A stretch of 64,000 nucleotides of DNA, from contig VXMF01000009.1 of the NCBI GenBank assembly GCA_009841225.1, forward strand, positions 159,042 through 223,041, written 5' to 3'. The notes under the pieces are model-generated. The model saw nothing but the letters and a program-made list of their open reading frames with translations. It was not told where the DNA came from and did not search any database. Within the stretch, counting starts at the first letter, position 1. Each line of letters begins with the position of its first letter. This DNA is from Terriglobia bacterium. GTDB lineage: Bacteria > Acidobacteriota > Terriglobia > Bryobacterales > UBA6623. Of the stretch, positions 19,224 to 27,269 are shown in pieces. The position numbers and the translations under genes are program-made.

Positions 19224-19809
19224 TCGCACCGCCCGGCCGGTCGCGCCGCTGGAGTGGTACCGCCGATTCGCGCCCAAGACCGTGCTGGCGGTGCTTGGCG
19301 CAGTGGCCGTGTGCAACTTGGGATTCTATCTGCTGGCAGTTCGCCCAGCCAAACTGGGAGAGCACGAACTCGAAGCCCGCAATGCGGCACTGGCCGCCCA
19401 AGTCCAGAATTCGCGAGCCTCCACGGAGGTCGTACAGGCCCGGGCGAAACTGATCGAGACGGCCGAGGCCGATGGCAGCGCCCTGATCGAGGAGATCGCC
19501 CTGCCCCGCCAGAGCGCGTTCTCCGCTCTACTGACCGAACTGGGCGCGGCGGCGACGCAAGCTGGGATCGAGATCCGCGAAACGAGCTATGCCGTTGAGC
19601 CACTCGAAGGGAATGAGCAGTACGGTAGCCTCGCGGTGAACGCGAGCTTGCGCGGGCGCTACGACAACCTAGTGCAATTCCTGTACCAACTTGATCGTTC
19701 CAAGGTCTTCTTCGTGATCGACTCGCTTGGAGCGACACCCCGCAGCGATGGGAACATGAACGAGCTGCAGATCAACATGCGCTTTGACACGCTGGTGAGG
19801 GGTCTCTAG
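19207..19809 (+). CDS. PilO-like inner-membrane alignment protein
   Basis: 200-residue bitopic protein with a span VLAVLGAVAVCNLGFYLLAV, a periplasmic coiled-coil (KLGEHELEARNAALAAQVQN) and a C-terminal ferredoxin-like domain containing LVQFLYQLDRSKVFFVID, matching the PilO pattern. It would pair with the PilN-like protein to carry the periplasmic part of the assembly complex. The ATG at 19207 lies inside the end of the upstream gene, and a longer in-frame start (19111) would lie wholly within it. Confidence 0.8.
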   Translation: MTSNSDRTARPVAPLEWYRRFAPKTVLAVLGAVAVCNLGFYLLAVRPAKLGEHELEARNAALAAQVQNSRASTEVVQARAKLIETAEADGSALIEEIALPRQSAFSALLTELGAAATQAGIEIRETSYAVEPLEGNEQYGSLAVNASLRGRYDNLVQFLYQLDRSKVFFVIDSLGATPRSDGNMNELQINMRFDTLVRGL

Positions 19810-19818
19810 GAGAGCGCC

Positions 19819-20460
19819 GTGGAGCTCGGAGCGAATAAGCGATCGCTGATCCAGCTGGGAGTGGCACTGGCCGTGCTCGCAATCGTGGTGTACGTGCAGT
19901 TCTTCAGCGGGCCCGGCGAGCAGCCTGCGCCAGCCACGCAACGCCCAGCTGTATCCGCTGGCAGGACAACAAGCGAGCCTCCGACCGCCGATCCGCAGGC
20001 CCAGGACGAGCCCGATTTCGCTGTTGACGCAACGCTGCGCAAAGATCTCCTCGAGCGCGTCCGCGCTATCGAAACGCCGGTCGTGGACAGAGACATCTTC
20101 AACTTCGGCCGCCCGAAGCCGCGCGAAATCGCAGGGCCGACCAGAGAAGAGGCGCGGCTTGCCCAAGCCAAGCTGGAAGCCGCCGCCCGCAAGCCCGCGC
20201 CGAGACCCGCGCGACCGGCTCCAAGACCGGCACCGAAGACGGTGCGCCCACCAGACTGGAAGTACTACGGGCTCGCGAGCTCGGCACACTCGGAAGCTCG
20301 GCGAGCATTCCTGCTCGATGGCGACGAGATCTTGCTGGCTGCCGAAGGATCGCTGCTTCAGGATCGCTACCGGATCATGGAAATCGGACGGCAGGCGCTC
20401 ACGCTCGAAGACACCCAGGAGGACCGGGAGTTCTCAATCCCGCTGGAGTTTCCGCAATGA
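19819..20460 (+). CDS. PilP-like / unknown membrane-anchored periplasmic protein
   Basis: 213-residue protein starting with GTG and preceded by TAGGAGAG. It has one N-terminal span (LIQLGVALAVLAIVVYVQFF), a Pro/Ala-rich linker (KPAPRPARPAPRPAPKTV) and a small beta domain (WKYYGLASSAHSEARRAFLLDGDEILLAAEG ... REFSIPLEFPQ). The architecture and place suggest the PilP/GspC role of linking the inner-membrane complex to an outer-membrane secretin, but there is no lipobox as in classical PilP, and no secretin is present here. The stop overlaps the next start as ATGA. Confidence 0.65.
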   Translation: MELGANKRSLIQLGVALAVLAIVVYVQFFSGPGEQPAPATQRPAVSAGRTTSEPPTADPQAQDEPDFAVDATLRKDLLERVRAIETPVVDRDIFNFGRPKPREIAGPTREEARLAQAKLEAAARKPAPRPARPAPRPAPKTVRPPDWKYYGLASSAHSEARRAFLLDGDEILLAAEGSLLQDRYRIMEIGRQALTLEDTQEDREFSIPLEFPQ

Positions 20461-21647
20461 GGTCCGTTCGGAACGCCGCCAGCAGCGGCCAGGAAGGCTA
20501 TGTCCTGCTGGCGCTGCTCGTAACGTCAGCCGTCTTGCTGATCGGCTTGGCCCTCTCGATCCCGAGGATGGCGCTGCAGTCGCAGCGCCTGAAGGACGCG
20601 CAGCTCATCGAGCGCGGCGAGCAGTACCGGCGCGCGATCCAGCTCTACTACCGCGATCACAACAAGTACCCCGAGGATCTCGACGACTTGGAAGACACAG
20701 ATGGCGTGCGCTATCTGCGCAGACGCAGTACTGACCCAATCGGAGAAACGGGGGAGTGGCGCCTGATCCACATGGGGGAGGACGGACGCTTCGAGGACTC
20801 CCTGCTGTTCGACACGGCCAAGGACAGGCGCCAGGGCGGTCTCGGCCAAGCGCTTGGCCCTCAGATGGGGCCGGGGATGACCGGTCTGTTCGGATCGCAG
20901 GCGGATCCCGGCACCGGCGACCTTCCCGACACGAGGCCGGGTACGACCGATCCGCAAGATCCATTCGCGCCGGAGGTGCCCGAACCGGTGGAACGCTTCC
21001 AAGCGGTGCGAGGCTCCTCCGCGCCAGACCTTGCTAGTGCAACCCGCTATGCCCAAGGGTTTGGGTTCAACACCGTCGAGGGTGAGCCCTCGCCAGATCC
21101 CGACGAGCCGCCGGACTACAGCCGAATGCTGCCCAGCCAGGTGCCGATGGACGAGAACGAGCGCCGCTTCGCTCAGCAAGACTTGGGTGTGGCTGCGGGT
21201 GGAATCGCACAGGGCCCTGGACAAAGCGTACCGCCACGCCCGGGGGCGCCCCGCCAGGGTCCCAGCGTCGCGCCTGGCCGAACGACTGGCGGGCTCCGAG
21301 GAACGGTGTCTGGTTCGGGCGCACCTGAGCTGATCAACCGCCTGCTGACCTCTCCGCGACCCGGCGGAATCGCCGGGGTGTCCGCTCCCGCCCAGGCCGC
21401 CGCCACGGTGCAGAGGTTCGAACGCGGTATCGCAGGCGTCGCCAGCAAGAGCGAAGCCGCCGGCGTCAAGGTCTATAACGGCAAGAAAGCCTACAACGAG
21501 TGGGAGTTCGTTTACGACTATCGAGAAGACTCTGGCGCCGCGGATCGCGCGCCGGCGAATGCCAGGCCCGGGCTTCCGAACCAACCGCGCAGCCAGCAGT
21601 CGGCACGACGGCCGAGCGCGGGTCGGCGCGGCCTGCCTGTGCGCTAG
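20457..21647 (+). CDS. Pseudopilin-like protein with long proline/glycine-rich tail
   Basis: 396-residue protein beginning with a prepilin-like leader ending G14, then Y15 and the hydrophobic helix YVLLALLVTSAVLLIGLALS. The next segment (LKDAQLIERGEQYRRAIQLYYR, then DHNKYPEDLDDL) is the GspG-type amphipathic helix and loop, and DPIGETGEWRLI fits the GspG beta region. The mature residue +5 is Ala (A19) instead of the usual Glu, and residue +1 is Tyr rather than Phe or Met. The remaining ~250 residues are Pro/Gly/Gln-rich and of low complexity (PGTGDLPDTRPGTTDPQDP, GAPRQGPSVAPG), far longer than normal pseudopilins at about 140-170 residues. Likely processed by a prepilin peptidase encoded elsewhere. 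Confidence 0.75.
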   Translation: MRSVRNAASSGQEGYVLLALLVTSAVLLIGLALSIPRMALQSQRLKDAQLIERGEQYRRAIQLYYRDHNKYPEDLDDLEDTDGVRYLRRRSTDPIGETGEWRLIHMGEDGRFEDSLLFDTAKDRRQGGLGQALGPQMGPGMTGLFGSQADPGTGDLPDTRPGTTDPQDPFAPEVPEPVERFQAVRGSSAPDLASATRYAQGFGFNTVEGEPSPDPDEPPDYSRMLPSQVPMDENERRFAQQDLGVAAGGIAQGPGQSVPPRPGAPRQGPSVAPGRTTGGLRGTVSGSGAPELINRLLTSPRPGGIAGVSAPAQAAATVQRFERGIAGVASKSEAAGVKVYNGKKAYNEWEFVYDYREDSGAADRAPANARPGLPNQPRSQQSARRPSAGRRGLPVR

Positions 21648-21650
21648 CCG

Positions 21651-22253
21651 CTACGCCGCCGAGCGGCGGTCGGCAACGGGCTCGGACAGGCGCAGTCCCG
21701 CACAGATCGCTCCGAAGACTTCCTCGATCGAGCGACTGGCGTCCACTCTCAAGAGCAAGTCCCGCTCTTCGAACAGCTTGAGCAGCGGCCGGGTCTTGAG
21801 GTGATATTCGGACAGCCTGTGCTGCAGCGCTTCAGGGTTGTCGTCAGCGCGCTTCGTAAAGCCCCCGCCCTGGCCGGCCTGAGCGCGCTTGAGCACGCGC
21901 TGGCTGACCGCGGCATCGGGCAGATCCAAGTAGATCGCACGGTCGAGATTCCAGTTCTCGAACAGGTAGCTGGCTTGGGATGGGGTCCGCGGGAAACCGT
22001 CCAAGACGAATCCATAGCGCCAGTCGTGCAGCTCCAAGCGCTCGCGCACGACCTCTTCGACGATCTCATCGGACACCAGTCGGCCTTGAGCCGTGATGCG
22101 CGTCACACGCGAGCCGAGCTTGGTGTGGTTGTCCACGTGCCAGCGGAAGATCTCCCCGATCGAAATGTGCACGAACCCGAATGTCTGAGAGAGCAGGATG
22201 GACTGGGTGCCCTTGCCGGCTCCCTGCGGGCCAATCATGATGTACTTGTTCAT
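21651..22253 (-). CDS. adk: Adenylate kinase (short-lid form)
   Basis: 200-residue nucleoside monophosphate kinase keeping AMP, ADP and ATP in balance. The P-loop GPQGAGKGTQ is at residues 8-17, the AMP-binding helix LSQTFGFVHISIGEIFRW follows, and DGFPRTPSQA is the conserved core. The LID is only a short loop (AQAGQGGGFTKRADDNPEAL) without zinc cysteines, so this is a short form. It converges with the pseudopilin gene with three bases between stops. Confidence 0.88.
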   Translation of the reverse strand: MNKYIMIGPQGAGKGTQSILLSQTFGFVHISIGEIFRWHVDNHTKLGSRVTRITAQGRLVSDEIVEEVVRERLELHDWRYGFVLDGFPRTPSQASYLFENWNLDRAIYLDLPDAAVSQRVLKRAQAGQGGGFTKRADDNPEALQHRLSEYHLKTRPLLKLFEERDLLLRVDASRSIEEVFGAICAGLRLSEPVADRRSAA

Positions 22254-22363
22254 TGCTCGGTGAGAGCGCTGCTGCGGTCAACCAGTGCGCGGCGAACTTG
22301 TGCCTTATCGCTATCGTAGTACTCTCACAAACCGGCCGCCGATAACAGCCGGCGGGCTGCCCG

Positions 22364-23083
22364 ATGCACACACTGGAAGGCAAGGTCGTTGCCGTGACCG
22401 GCGCCGCGAAGCGGATCGGGCGCTGCATCGCGCTGCACCTCGCAAGCCGCGGCGCCAAGATCGCGGTCCACTACAACACGTCCGAGACCGATGCCCTCGC
22501 CACGGCGGCTGCCTGTAGCGGCCGGGCTTTCCAGGCGGATCTGGCGAACGTCAGCGAGATTGGGCGCTTGTTCGGGGAGATCGAAACGGCGTTCGGGCGC
22601 CTAGACTGCTTGGTGAACAATGCGGCGGTCTTCCGTGCCATCGACCCACTCGACGCCTCTGAACGCGACTGGGACGCCATTCACTCCGTCAATCTCAAGG
22701 CTGCGTTCTTCTGCTGCCAGCAGGCGGCCAAGATCATGCTCCGCGGAGGCGGGGGAAGAATCGTCAACATTGCTTCGCTAGGCGGGTTGCGGCCCTGGGC
22801 CAAGCACGTGCCGTATTGCACGTCCAAGGCCGGCGTCGTGATGCTGACACATGGCCTAGCCAAGGCGCTCGCGCCGGAGATCACGGTCAACGCGATCGCG
22901 CCGGGTGTCATCCACTTCGGGGATCAGATGCCCGACGAGATCGACCGCCTCGTGCGCAACACCCCGATGGGGCGCCACGGCACTGGCGAGGAGATCGCCG
23001 CAGCCGTCGGCATGCTGCTTGAAGGCTCGCCGTTTGTTACCGGCCAAGTCATCGCCGTGGACGGTGGCCTATCGCTGAAGTAG
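22364..23083 (+). CDS. Short-chain dehydrogenase/reductase (pteridine reductase-like)
   Basis: 239-residue SDR enzyme. It has the cofactor loop TGAAKRIGRCIALHLASRGA, NNAAVF, the catalytic Ser in NIASLGG, and Tyr-Lys in YCTSKAG, followed by ITVNAIAPGVI and a C-terminal DGGLSLK. The TGAAKRIG pattern and the R after the loop favour NADPH and resemble FolM/pteridine reductases, but the substrate cannot be fixed. It is divergent from adk and its end overlaps kdsA by 35 bases on the opposite strand. Confidence 0.85.
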   Translation: MHTLEGKVVAVTGAAKRIGRCIALHLASRGAKIAVHYNTSETDALATAAACSGRAFQADLANVSEIGRLFGEIETAFGRLDCLVNNAAVFRAIDPLDASERDWDAIHSVNLKAAFFCCQQAAKIMLRGGGGRIVNIASLGGLRPWAKHVPYCTSKAGVVMLTHGLAKALAPEITVNAIAPGVIHFGDQMPDEIDRLVRNTPMGRHGTGEEIAAAVGMLLEGSPFVTGQVIAVDGGLSLK

Positions 23084-23924
23084 CTGAGCTCTCCGCAGAG
23101 CCGCGGCGCAAGTCGAAGCTGGACACCAGACGCCAGATCTCCGCCACCCGGACCAACAAGTCCGGCAGCAACTCCAGCCGCAACGCGGTGGCACCGTCAG
23201 AGAGCGCCTGGCCGGGCTCCTCGTGGACTTCAAGGAACAGCCCGTCGAATCCGGCAGCCGCGCCTGCCCTGGCCAGCAGTTCGATGAACTGGGGCTGCCC
23301 GCCGCTTGCACCGCCCGCCGCGCCAGGCTGCTGCAGGCTATGCGTGACGTCGAGCACGACAGGGTAGCCCAGCGCGCTCATCTTGGCCGACGCCCGGAAG
23401 TCCACCACCAAGTCACGGTAGCCGAAGCTGGTGCCCCGCTCGGTCAAGAGGATCAGTCGATTGCCGTAGGAGGCGACCTTATCTGCGGCGTACTGCATGT
23501 CTTCGGGTGCCATGAACTGACCCTTCTTGATGTTGACGACGCGACCGGTTCGTCCGGCCGCTACCAACAGATCGGTCTGACGGCACAGGAAGGCGGGGAT
23601 CTGAAGGATGTCGCAGACCTCGGCCACCGCTGCCGCCTGGCTGGGCTCGTGGATGTCGGTGAGCACGGGCAGGCCGGTCTCCCTGCGGACATCGCGCAAG
23701 ACCTCAAGGCCTTGTTGCACGCCAAGCCCGCGATATGACGACCGGCTGGTCCGGTTGGCTTTGTCGAAGGAAGCCTTGAATACTGCGGCCACCCCCGCCG
23801 TATCGGCCGCTTCTGCCACTGCGTGACCGATCTGGAGCGCATGCTCTGCGGATTCGATGACGCAAGGGCCGCCAATTACGAACAGCCTGCGCTTGGCGAA
23901 CAGGTGTGAGGTTCGATCATCCAT
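23049..23924 (-). CDS. kdsA: 3-deoxy-8-phosphooctulonate synthase
   Basis: 291-residue enzyme condensing phosphoenolpyruvate with arabinose 5-phosphate to give Kdo 8-phosphate for lipopolysaccharide. Motifs include GGPCVIESAE, KASFDKANRTS, TDIHEP, QIPAFLCRQTDLL, NIKKGQFMAPEDM, ERGTSFGY and LDVTHSLQQPG. C21 in the GPC position indicates the metal-dependent class (the metal-independent enzymes have Asn there). The C-terminal ~18 residues past SSFDLRR look like an extension running over the end of the convergent SDR gene. Its presence implies a Gram-negative lipid A/Kdo outer membrane. Confidence 0.94.
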   Translation of the reverse strand: MDDRTSHLFAKRRLFVIGGPCVIESAEHALQIGHAVAEAADTAGVAAVFKASFDKANRTSRSSYRGLGVQQGLEVLRDVRRETGLPVLTDIHEPSQAAAVAEVCDILQIPAFLCRQTDLLVAAGRTGRVVNIKKGQFMAPEDMQYAADKVASYGNRLILLTERGTSFGYRDLVVDFRASAKMSALGYPVVLDVTHSLQQPGAAGGASGGQPQFIELLARAGAAAGFDGLFLEVHEEPGQALSDGATALRLELLPDLLVRVAEIWRLVSSFDLRRGSAESSATSAIGHRPRR

Positions 23925-24066
23925 TGCAATGTGCTGCGATCAACGACCCACGCTCCAGCGCGGGCCTTTAGTCTCCAGACTACCCTGCATATCTGGCACC
24001 TAGACACTAACAGGGTCATGCCTGACCGCTCCCAAGCCCGCGTCCCGCGTCTGAGAGAATGAGCCA

Positions 24067-25254
24067 ATGGGGATCTTCGACGACGAGCCCTTCCATCGCA
24101 TCGGCAGGCTCCCGACCTATGTCTTCGCGGAGATCAACACGATGCGCGCCAAGGCCCGCCGGGCCGGACTCGACGTGATCGATCTGGGCATGGGCAATCC
24201 CGACGGCGCGACGCCCGACTTGGTCGTGGAAAAACTGACCGAAGCGGCCCGCGACAAGCGCAACCACCGCTATTCGCTCTCGCGTGGCATCCCCCGCCTG
24301 CGGGAGGAAATCTGCAAGCGCTACCAAGCCAAGTTCGGGGTGGAGTTGGACCCCGAGACGGAAGCGATCGCGACCATGGGGTCCAAGGACGCGCTCGCTC
24401 ACCTGACGTTCGCCACGATCGGACCGGGCGATGGCGTCGCCATGCCAGATCCGTCCTATCCCATCCACCAGTGGGGCGTGGTGATGGCCGATGGGTTGCA
24501 GATCGCTGTTGCGATGCCCTCTCCGGACGAATTCCTCACGCGCATCGAGGACATCTTCAGGAAGCCAGGAGTCAAGCCGGCGATGATCCTGACATCGTTT
24601 CCGCACAACCCCACGACTCAGTGCGTCGAACTGGAGTTCTTTCGCCCGCTTGTAGACTTGGCCCATAGGCACGGCACCATGCTCGTGCACGACTTCGCCT
24701 ACGCTGACATCGTGTTCGACGGCTACCAAGCCCCGTCGATGATGCAAGTGCCGGGCGCGAAAGAGGTCGGCGTCGAGATCTTCTCGATGTCGAAGAGCTA
24801 CAGCATGCCCGGCTGGCGCGTGGGCTTCTGCGTCGGCAACCCCAAGATGATCGACGCGCTAGCGCGCATCAAGAGCTATCTGGACTACGGAATGTTTCAA
24901 CCCATCCAGATCGCCGCCATCATCGCTCTCCGCCATTGCGAGTCGGCAACGACCGAGAATGCCGCGATGTACAAGAGCCGCCGCGACGCGCTGATCGACG
25001 GCCTGAGCAGCGGGGGCTGGGAGATCGAGCCGCCAAAGGCGACGATGTTCGTTTGGGGCAAGATCCCGGAGCGCTACGCATGGTCGGGATCGCTGGAATT
25101 CTCGAAACTGCTGCTGCACGAGGCACTGGTCGCCGTCTCGCCCGGAATCGGCTTCGGCCCCCATGGTGATGACTCGGTTCGCTTCGCATTAGTGGAAAAC
25201 GAGCAGCGCATCCGCCAAGCGACTCGTGGCATACGCAAGCTGCTGCGGGATTGA
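24067..25254 (+). CDS. alaC: Class I/II PLP aminotransferase, AlaC-like
   Basis: 395-residue fold-type I aminotransferase. It has IDLGMGNPDGATP at the N-terminus, NHRYSLSRGIPRLREEI, SFPHNPTTQC, AYADIVFDGYQAPS and the PLP lysine K243 in MSKSYSMPGWRVGF, close to the AlaC (glutamate-pyruvate aminotransferase) signature. LL-diaminopimelate aminotransferases are close relatives and cannot be fully excluded. Start ATG 24067 gives the usual N-terminus for the family. Confidence 0.88.
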   Translation: MGIFDDEPFHRIGRLPTYVFAEINTMRAKARRAGLDVIDLGMGNPDGATPDLVVEKLTEAARDKRNHRYSLSRGIPRLREEICKRYQAKFGVELDPETEAIATMGSKDALAHLTFATIGPGDGVAMPDPSYPIHQWGVVMADGLQIAVAMPSPDEFLTRIEDIFRKPGVKPAMILTSFPHNPTTQCVELEFFRPLVDLAHRHGTMLVHDFAYADIVFDGYQAPSMMQVPGAKEVGVEIFSMSKSYSMPGWRVGFCVGNPKMIDALARIKSYLDYGMFQPIQIAAIIALRHCESATTENAAMYKSRRDALIDGLSSGGWEIEPPKATMFVWGKIPERYAWSGSLEFSKLLLHEALVAVSPGIGFGPHGDDSVRFALVENEQRIRQATRGIRKLLRD

Positions 25255-25348
25255 GCAGGACCGACCGCTATACTGAGAGGAGCGCGGCCCGCACGGCGGA
25301 AATGATCGCCCCGCGCCGTACCCATCCGCTCCAACGCGGCCCTTGCCC

Positions 25349-26029
25349 ATGACCTCGAAATCTGCCCTTGCCGGCGCATTGTTCGCCTTGGCCATCGTTA
25401 GCTCCGTCGCGACAGCACAGCCGCTGAACAAGACCATCGAGAGTATCGAGCGTCGCTACAACGGCCTGAGCGGGCTGCAGATGCAGTTCGAACAGTCTAT
25501 GGAGTATTCAGGGCAGCGGCGCATGGTCGAAACAGGCACGCTCTACCTGCAGCGCCCGGGCAAGATGCGCTGGGACTACACCAGCCCCGAGGGCAAGGTC
25601 GCGGTCAGCGACGGCAAGATATTTCGGATGTACAACCCGCATTCCAACCAAGTGCGGCAGGTGGAGTTGGAGGCGATGACCGATCTGCGCGCCCCGCTAT
25701 CGTTCCTGCTGGGCCGGATGCGCCTGCGTAGGATGTTCCGCAATCTGCGCATCGAGGAGGCGGGCGGACAGCCAGTGCTGATCGGCGAGGGGCGCAACGC
25801 CCGGGATTTCTATTCCCGCGTAGAGTTCGACTTCGATCCGGCCGCGTACTCGATCACTGGCATTCGCATCGTGGGACGGGACGAGTCTGTGAACGTCTAC
25901 CAGTTCTCCGCCGAGCAGGTCAATCCGGCCCTGAGTGAAGCGATGTTCGAGTTCAAGGCACCCGAAGGCGCCGAAGTAGTGCCACTCACCCGGAACTTCA
26001 ACGATGTTCCGCTAGATCTGGGCCAATAG
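25349..26029 (+). CDS. lolA: LolA-like periplasmic lipoprotein carrier
   Basis: 226-residue exported protein. The signal peptide is MTSKSALAGALFALAIVSSVATAQ. The mature part has IESIERRYNGLSGLQMQFEQ, TGTLYLQRPGKMRWDY, VSDGKIFRMYNP and VYQFSAEQVNPAL, the half-barrel pattern of LolA. LolA carries lipoproteins across the periplasm to the outer membrane. The ATG at 25349 is used rather than a TTG two codons upstream. No lolB or lolCDE is nearby. Confidence 0.85.
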   Translation: MTSKSALAGALFALAIVSSVATAQPLNKTIESIERRYNGLSGLQMQFEQSMEYSGQRRMVETGTLYLQRPGKMRWDYTSPEGKVAVSDGKIFRMYNPHSNQVRQVELEAMTDLRAPLSFLLGRMRLRRMFRNLRIEEAGGQPVLIGEGRNARDFYSRVEFDFDPAAYSITGIRIVGRDESVNVYQFSAEQVNPALSEAMFEFKAPEGAEVVPLTRNFNDVPLDLGQ

Positions 26030-26050
26030 GCGTCGCCGCCCGCCCCCTAA

Positions 26051-26611
26051 CTATTCAACCCGGGCCGTTTCCAGAAACACCGGCAGGATGGGCACGTCGT
26101 GCATGCGGCCGCGCCGACTGGTCTGGACCCGCGAGATACGGTCCACGACGTCCATGCCCTCGATCACGCGGCCGAAGACCGTATAGCCGAATCGCAGCGC
26201 ACCCCGGTCCAGCGTAGTGTTGGGCTTCAGATTGATGAAGAACTGCGAGCTCGCGGTGTCCTTGCCCATCTGGCGCGCCATGGCGACCGTACCGCGCTCG
26301 TTGCTCATGCCGTTCTTTGTCTCAATGCGCACGGGCTTGCGGGTGGGTTTAGGGATGAGTTCCGGAGTGAAGCCACCGCCTTGGACGACGAATCCTTCGA
26401 TCACGCGGTGGAACACCGTGTCGTCATAGAAGCCGGAGTTTACGTAGACGAGGAAGTTGGCAACGGTCTTGGGCGCTACCTCTGGGTAGAGTTCTGCGCG
26501 CACGACGCCCATCGAGGTCTGCAGTGCCACAACCGGACGGGGTTCCTCAACCTGGGCCGATAGGGAGAGAGCAACGCACGCCGCGAAGGCAAGCGGGCGT
26601 TTCACAGGCAT
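26051..26611 (-). CDS. Exported cyclophilin-type peptidyl-prolyl isomerase
   Basis: 186-residue protein with a short signal peptide (MPVKRPLAFAACVALSLSAQ) and a cyclophilin domain: LYPEVAPKTVANFLVYV, FHRVIEGFVVQGGGF, SNERGTVAMARQMGKDTASSQFFINL and FGRVIEGMDVVDRIS. The catalytic arginine is in FHRV. It would speed proline isomerisation during folding in the periplasm. The ATG at 26611 is chosen because the signal peptide begins there. It converges with lolA. Confidence 0.9.
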   Translation of the reverse strand: MPVKRPLAFAACVALSLSAQVEEPRPVVALQTSMGVVRAELYPEVAPKTVANFLVYVNSGFYDDTVFHRVIEGFVVQGGGFTPELIPKPTRKPVRIETKNGMSNERGTVAMARQMGKDTASSQFFINLKPNTTLDRGALRFGYTVFGRVIEGMDVVDRISRVQTSRRGRMHDVPILPVFLETARVE

Positions 26612-26677
26612 GCGTACGAGGATACAGAATCCGCCCGCCCGACGCATGTTGCCAGGCCGCAACTGGGCGAGCGACCC

Positions 26678-26941
26678 GGGACATAGGTGACGATTCGTAC
26701 CGGAGACATGGGTAACACGTTGTGCCGAACAGGCGCAAAGTGTCGATGCCGTGGAAGGAGACTTCGGCCATGAAAGAACGCTTGTGATTCGTGGCCCGCT
26801 CGCTGGACAGCGAGGGCATGGCAGGCACTACGATCTGGGTTCCGTTGACCTAGAGCAGAGGACACTGCGGACTATCGACACTCCGTTCGGAGCGGAGTTG
26901 TAACCCATGTGTCCGGAACGTTCTGTTACCTATGTGTCCGG
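26678..26941. mobile_element. Small degenerate element with doubled inverted-repeat ends
   Basis: The left end (26678-26717) holds two related units, GGGACATAGGTGAC and GGAGACATGGGTAACA, 24 bases apart. The right end (26899-26941), read on the minus strand, holds GGACACATAGGTAACA and GGACACATGGGTTACA, 25 bases apart. The two ends are therefore inverted copies of a two-unit terminus around ~180 bases of unique DNA. This looks like a MITE or a deleted insertion sequence, with ends reminiscent of IS481-type elements (from memory, not searched). An open plus-strand frame of about 50 codons inside (ending at the TAA at 26901) may be a transposase scrap. No full transposase is present. It sits beside the tRNA gene. 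Confidence 0.6.
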
Positions 26942-26959
26942 TCCGGACCCGCTTGAAGC

Positions 26960-27036
26960 TGGTGCCGGGGGGCGGACTTGAACCGCCGACCTACGGGTTA
27001 TGAGTCCGTCGCTCTAACCAGCTGAGCTACCCCGGC
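26960..27036 (-). tRNA. tRNA-Met (CAU), elongator type
   Basis: Minus-strand cloverleaf: acceptor GCCGGGG pairs with CCCCGGC and is followed by an encoded ACCA. The D arm is GCTCAGCTGGTTAGAGC. The anticodon loop is CTCATAA with anticodon CAT, and the T arm is GGCGG-TTCAAGT-CCGCC. The closing pair of the anticodon stem is A-C, which is seen in other tRNA-Met genes. The paired first base of the acceptor (G-C) argues against an initiator tRNA. A C34-modified tRNA-Ile2 cannot be ruled out from sequence alone. Confidence 0.9.
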
Positions 27037-27269
27037 CGCTCCTCTTATCCTAGCCGCTCGCATGAGGGCATCCAACCCGCGCAACCCAGCGCTGGTCATC
27101 TGCGGGAACGCGGTGAGTGTTCCGCGCAGAACGACATCAGTACGAGCGCGGCTCTGAACGTTTCGGAGCCTGAAACGGTGACGTGGCTTCGCGGTCGAGG
27201 GTTGCAGCGGCAGGGCGGCGGTTTTCTCGAACTACGGCGAGGCTGGAACAATCCAGACCCTTTGGCGGC
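27037..27269. other. Intergenic stretch between tRNA and UxaA-family gene
   Basis: About 230 bases with no convincing gene. Open frames starting at 27178 and 27183 are mirrors of the gene at 27270-28832. Confidence 0.4.
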
